NCBI GenBank assembly: GCA_050049355.1
Contig: JASFWK010000088.1
Coordinates: 1-9,081, forward strand
Reading direction: 5' to 3'
DNA: 9,081 nt
Source of the DNA: JASFWK01 sp050049355
Lineage (GTDB): Bacteria; Chloroflexota; Anaerolineae; B4-G1; DUEL01
The position numbers and the translations under genes were made by a program. The notes under the pieces are model-generated. The model was not told the origin of the DNA and searched no databases. It saw only the letters and a program-made list of their open reading frames with translations. Of this stretch, positions 5,787 to 9,081 are shown in pieces; the stretch's first letter is position 1, and every line of letters begins with the position of its first letter.

Positions 5787-6596
5787 TTACCGCACCTTGA
5801 TTGAGCCCACACCGGCCTCAATGTCCACATCCACCTTGTTCGGTGCTGTATCGTAGTCTGGGGACTGGTAGAAACTGCCCACCCGCGGGAAGCGATCTCT
5901 ATCCACCCCGATCGATGCCAACCCCCCACCGACTCGGATCCGGGCCGCTACCCCAGAGGGCACGCGGATGGCCACCGATGCTGCGCCGGCCTTTACCTCA
6001 GCGTAGGTGTGCCCAGCATGGGCTGGAAGTGTCAGATGTGTGGAGCTGGCCCCAGAACTTGCCCGCAGCTCGGTCACCTGCAGATCCCTCAGGTCTAGAC
6101 GCGCATCGCCGGCTCCGATTTCGAGATCCAACGAGAGCGGGACCTCGCCGTTCAGGCTGAGTGTCCAGTCCAGCCCACTTCCCTCCCGCCAATTCCACGG
6201 CGTAAGGAAGCGCCAGAAGACCTGGCGTGGCGTGTACATCTCGACATCCAGAAGTTCCCCCTCTTGCTTGGCGTGGTACTCTAGGCCTCCGCCAAAGGTT
6301 CCCTTTGCCAGTTCGCCTGGGCCGGCGACACCCTCCACGCGTAGACGGCCAGCTCCGTGGCGGATACGCACATGGGCCCGCGCGGCGCCCTTGAGGGGAA
6401 TCGTTGCCTCCTCTGCGTCGATCGGGCGCCTTACCCCGATGGCAGTCCACAACACCCACAGGCCCACAGCGATCAGACCTAGCGGCCAGATCAGATTCCA
6501 GACGCCGACGTCACCAAGCAAGCCCAAGCTGTCGACCAACAGCAGGACGCCCACCAGAATCAGGGCGGTGCCCCAGAGCAGGGTGCTCCTTCTCAT
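5787..6596 (-). CDS. Toastrack protein B: LiaF-like, with two-helix N terminus and Trp-rich insertion
   Basis: A 269-aa protein and probably the first gene of the envelope block. A basic MRR start is followed by a DUF5668-type hairpin (TM1 about 6-28, ALILVGVLLLVDSL; TM2 about 33-54 with WPLGLIAVG), then the basic GVRR (54-57). Residues about 62-269 form a beta-rich toastrack domain with GAG turns (RHGAGRLRVEG, EIGAGDARLDL) and a C-terminal YQSPDYDT...NKVDVDI...GSIKV motif. This matches the toastrack protein at 3288-4181 throughout, so the two are paralogues. Unlike that protein it has no third helix. It carries a Trp/Phe-rich segment at about 126-144 in the middle of the domain. The ATG at 6596 has AAAGGGGAGGAAGG upstream. 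A role in envelope-stress sensing is inferred from LiaF relatives only. Confidence 0.85.
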   Translation of the reverse strand: MRRSTLLWGTALILVGVLLLVDSLGLLGDVGVWNLIWPLGLIAVGLWVLWTAIGVRRPIDAEEATIPLKGAARAHVRIRHGAGRLRVEGVAGPGELAKGTFGGGLEYHAKQEGELLDVEMYTPRQVFWRFLTPWNWREGSGLDWTLSLNGEVPLSLDLEIGAGDARLDLRDLQVTELRASSGASSTHLTLPAHAGHTYAEVKAGAASVAIRVPSGVAARIRVGGGLASIGVDRDRFPRVGSFYQSPDYDTAPNKVDVDIEAGVGSIKVR

Positions 6597-6802
6597 ATCC
6601 TTCCTCCCCTTTACGTACCTAGATTCGAGACAGGCGAAAGTGCTGCTGCCCCGCCTCTCAGGGGGCGGGTCAAGATGAACGGGCCGAACAGGGTGAGCAG
6701 TGGGATGGTGGTCGAACGGGATCTACGCGTACGATCCATACCGGCGACATCCTCACTGGTCCGATTCTGCCCCCAGTGAAGAGAAGTCCTCGTGAGCAGG
6801 CG
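6597..6802 (-). other. Intergenic leader between mutS and the envelope block
   Basis: A 206-bp gap with no credible gene. It holds two inverted repeats. TCACTGG/CCAGTGA (6753-6759 and 6773-6779) lies 24 nt after the mutS stop. CCCGCC/GGCGGG (6650-6655 and 6664-6669) lies about 55 nt before the ATG at 6596. Neither is followed by a T run on the - strand. A TTGACC that could act as a -35 (6673-6668, - strand) has no acceptable -10 at normal spacing. A promoter for the envelope block would be expected here but I could not place one. The TACGTAAAGGGG leader element is at 6617-6606. Confidence 0.45.
6603..6617 (-). promoter_or_regulatory. Shared leader / ribosome binding site of toastrack protein B
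   Basis: TACGTAAAGGGGAGG on the - strand, ending six bases before the ATG at 6596. Its first 12 bases are identical to the leader of toastrack protein A (4200-4189). The AAAGGGGAGG part serves as a Shine-Dalgarno. Confidence 0.55.
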
Positions 6803-9081
6803 TCATTCCTCCTCCGCCTGCCGCTGCAGTTCGTACAACATGTTGATTGCCTCCAGCGGTGTCATCTGGGAGACATCTAGCTCCTGCAGCTTCTCCACCA
6901 CCTGGTGCTGGTCGGCAAAGAGCATTGGCTGGTGGGGTTCCGGGGCGGGAGTGCCTGGACGGAACTCCCCGCTCTCTAGCCCCTCCAGCAAATCCTCCGC
7001 GCGGTTGATCACCGGACGGGGGACCCCCGCCAGTTGGGCAACGTGGATGCCGTAGGAGCGATCCGCGCCGCCGGGGACCACCTTGTGGAGGAAGACCACC
7101 TGACCTCCCTCCTCCGCCACTGCCAGGTTGACGTTCTGCACCGCTGGCAATCGCTCCGACAACTCCGTTAGCTCGTGGTAATGGGTGGCAAAGAGGGTGC
7201 GTGCTCGCCGCTCGGGGTGATTGTGCAGGTACTCAACCACCGCCCAGGCGATGGAGATGCCGTCATATGTGCTCGTCCCTCGGCCGATCTCATCCAGGAT
7301 CAAGAGACTGCGTGGGGTGGCGTTGTTGAGGATGTTGGCCGTCTCTACCATTTCGACCATGAACGTGGACTGACCGGAGGCCACCTCATCCTGCGCGCCA
7401 ACACGAGTGAAGATGCGATCCACAATACCTATCCGTGCCCGCTCGGCGGATACGAAACTGCCCATCTGTGCCATCAGCACAATGAGAGCGTTCTGACGGA
7501 GGTAGACGCTCTTCCCGGCCATATTGGGGCCAGTGATGATCAAGATGCGTTTGTCCTCGTCCAGGCTCAGGTCGTTAGGGACGAAGGGTGCCTCCCGTTG
7601 TGTCTGTTCCACGACCGGGTGCCGTCCCTCTATGATATCCAGCGTGTCCTCCTCGGTCAATTCGGGGCGGATGTAGCGGTTGCGGACAGCGACCTCGGCC
7701 AGCGCCGCCGCCACGTCTAGACGGGCTGCGGCTCTCGCGGTCTTCAGAAGCGCCTGAGCCCGCGCTGCCACCCTCTGACAGATCTCCCGGAAGAGGCGTT
7801 TCTCCACCTCCGCCTGTCGCTCCTCGGCGTTGAGGATTTGGGTCTCCACTTCCTTCAGCTCCGGGATGATGTACCGCTCGGAGTTAGTCAAGGTCTGCTT
7901 CCGTGTGTAGCCCTCAGGGACGGCGTCGAGGTTGGCCTTCGTCACCTCGATATAGTAGCCATAGACCTTGTTATGTCCCACCTTAAGGCTCTTGATGCCG
8001 GTCCGCTCCTGCTCCCGCTGCTCGAGACTGGCCAGCCATTCCCGTGCCTCCCGCACTGAGCGCAAAAGGCCATCTAACTCGTCGGAGAAACCCGGACGGA
8101 TGACGCCGCCGGAGGAGGGGGTCGCGGGTGGTTCGTCCACAATGGCTCGGGCAATGAGGTCAGCCACTTCTGGGCAGGGGTCTAGGTCGGCGCCAAGATC
8201 CGCCAACGTCCCTTTGGTCCCCTCCAGTCGTTTCCGCAGCGCTCCTACGGCCTCCAAAGCCTGGCGGATGCCTGTCAGATCACGTGGCTTGGCGATTCCA
8301 CCGAGGGTCCGGTTTGCCAGCCGCTCCAGATCCGGCACATCCTTCAGCCCCTCTCGAACCTCTGGTCGCAGCACACCCTCGCGGTAGAATCCCTCCACGT
8401 CGTCCAGGCGGGCCTCGATGGCGTCTCGATCCGTCAGCGGCTGTACCAGGCGCGCGCGGAGCATCCGGCCTCCCATAGGAGTGAGCGTGTGGTCCAGAAC
8501 CCCCAGGAGTGAACCTTGGACCCTCCGCTCCCGCAGCGTCTCCGTCAATTCCAGGTTGAGGCGAGTGACTGGATCCAGCAGCAGGAATCGATCGGTGGCA
8601 TACGTGCGGAGGGTGACCAGCTGCGCCAGGGTCCCCCTCTGAGTCTCCTGAAGGTAGTAGAGGATGGCGCCAGCGGCGCGAATCGCCTGGGGTTTCTGCT
8701 CGCAGCCGAAGCCCTCCAGCGTCGTCACCTGGAAGTGGTCCAGGAGTAGTTGTCTGGCCGCACCCAACTCGAAGCGGTAGTCGGGAAGAGGAGTGAGGTG
8801 CGCGCCGGGCGGCAGGATTTCGGCTGCTAAGGTCTGCGTCTTGGAGCGTTGTTCCCTCTCTCTCGTTCCTGGTTCCTCCGATCTTGGCACGAGGCATTCG
8901 CGGGGCTGGAGGCGAGCCAACTCCCGTGCCACCTCCTCTCGGCCCAACTGCGTAGTGGCGAACTCGCCGGTGGTGATGTCGACATAGGCGAGGCCGGCTC
9001 GATCTTCCTGCACGACCACCGCTGCCAGGTAGCTGGCTCGCTTAGCCTCCAGCAGGGCTGGCTCGACCACTGTGCCGGGGG
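6803..9081 (-). CDS. mutS: DNA mismatch repair protein MutS, N terminus outside the window
   Basis: MutS binds mismatches and small loops as a dimer and uses ATP to recruit MutL. The frame is open to the right edge. The in-frame GTG at 9070 is internal, because the upstream codons continue a PGTVVEPALL stretch matching the MutS TPGT segment at the end of domain I. About 110-120 residues, including the mismatch-reading Phe-x-Glu motif, are therefore outside. Visible, numbering from the GTG at 9070: connector domain (about 5-110); lever and clamp regions (about 115-480) with GHNKVYGYYIEVTK (365-378) and YTRKQTLTNSERY; Walker A GPNMAGKS (514-521, bases 7531-7508); GQSTFMVEM; Walker B DEIGRGTSTYDG (593-604); ATHYHEL (628-634); and a C-terminal helical tail (MTPLEAINMLYELQ). 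Expected full length of about 870 aa is normal for MutS1. The downstream gap holds no clear terminator. Confidence 0.97.
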   Translation of the reverse strand, partial: PGTVVEPALLEAKRASYLAAVVVQEDRAGLAYVDITTGEFATTQLGREEVARELARLQPRECLVPRSEEPGTREREQRSKTQTLAAEILPPGAHLTPLPDYRFELGAARQLLLDHFQVTTLEGFGCEQKPQAIRAAGAILYYLQETQRGTLAQLVTLRTYATDRFLLLDPVTRLNLELTETLRERRVQGSLLGVLDHTLTPMGGRMLRARLVQPLTDRDAIEARLDDVEGFYREGVLRPEVREGLKDVPDLERLANRTLGGIAKPRDLTGIRQALEAVGALRKRLEGTKGTLADLGADLDPCPEVADLIARAIVDEPPATPSSGGVIRPGFSDELDGLLRSVREAREWLASLEQREQERTGIKSLKVGHNKVYGYYIEVTKANLDAVPEGYTRKQTLTNSERYIIPELKEVETQILNAEERQAEVEKRLFREICQRVAARAQALLKTARAAARLDVAAALAEVAVRNRYIRPELTEEDTLDIIEGRHPVVEQTQREAPFVPNDLSLDEDKRILIITGPNMAGKSVYLRQNALIVLMAQMGSFVSAERARIGIVDRIFTRVGAQDEVASGQSTFMVEMVETANILNNATPRSLLILDEIGRGTSTYDGISIAWAVVEYLHNHPERRARTLFATHYHELTELSERLPAVQNVNLAVAEEGGQVVFLHKVVPGGADRSYGIHVAQLAGVPRPVINRAEDLLEGLESGEFRPGTPAPEPHQPMLFADQHQVVEKLQELDVSQMTPLEAINMLYELQRQAEEE

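Noticed and set aside
6719..6737. GGATC...GATCC arms around a TACGCGTA palindrome
   Set aside because: The arms are not centred on the inner palindrome and only five bases pair. It does not look like an operator.
8280..8897. Open frame on the - strand (205 codons) inside mutS in another frame
   Set aside because: It overlaps conserved MutS codons and its composition is low-complexity Arg/Gly/Pro, so it is a shadow.

Overview
This window looks like a bacterial chromosome segment of moderately high GC content. Two housekeeping DNA-maintenance genes are cut off by its edges, and accessory genes fill the middle. The 3' part of topA (DNA topoisomerase I) runs off the left edge on the + strand. 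The C-terminal ~760 residues of mutS (mismatch repair ATPase) run off the right edge on the - strand. Every gene between them is on the - strand. No phage, transposon, tRNA, rRNA or CRISPR signal is visible. Strong AGGAGG-type ribosome binding sites and a cluster of PspC, toastrack and DUF5668-like membrane proteins would suit Chloroflexota or a related deep-branching or Firmicutes-like group. That placement is a low-confidence inference.

Layout, left to right: topA 3' end (1-1264, +); a 103-bp convergent gap; a two-gene unit on the - strand made of a MoeB/ThiF-type E1-like adenylyltransferase (1368-2144) and an XdhC/CoxI-family molybdenum cofactor protein (2137-3132) with overlapping ends, xdhC transcribed first; a gap of about 155 bp with an inverted repeat; then a five-gene envelope block on the - strand. 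In transcription order the block is toastrack protein B (6596-5787), a small two-helix membrane protein with a C-terminal zinc ribbon (5711-5418), an integral membrane protein built of four 53-residue units (5328-4687), a PspC-domain protein (4647-4183) and toastrack protein A (4181-3288). A 206-bp gap with two weak hairpins separates this block from mutS.

The envelope block is the most interesting part. One short transmembrane hairpin of the LiaI/LiaF or DUF5668 type recurs in four of the five genes: once in each toastrack protein, once at the C terminus of the PspC protein, and apparently four times in tandem in the 213-aa protein. The two toastrack proteins are clear paralogues, but one has three predicted membrane helices before its beta domain and the other has two. 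Their sensor-like domains may therefore sit on opposite faces of the membrane. No PspA, LiaRS-type two-component system or other known partner lies in the window. The block may be an envelope-stress module related to Psp/Lia; its function is not proven by sequence.

The XdhC-MoeB pair suggests molybdenum cofactor maturation or sulfur-carrier activation. No molybdoenzyme, moaD or thiS gene is nearby.
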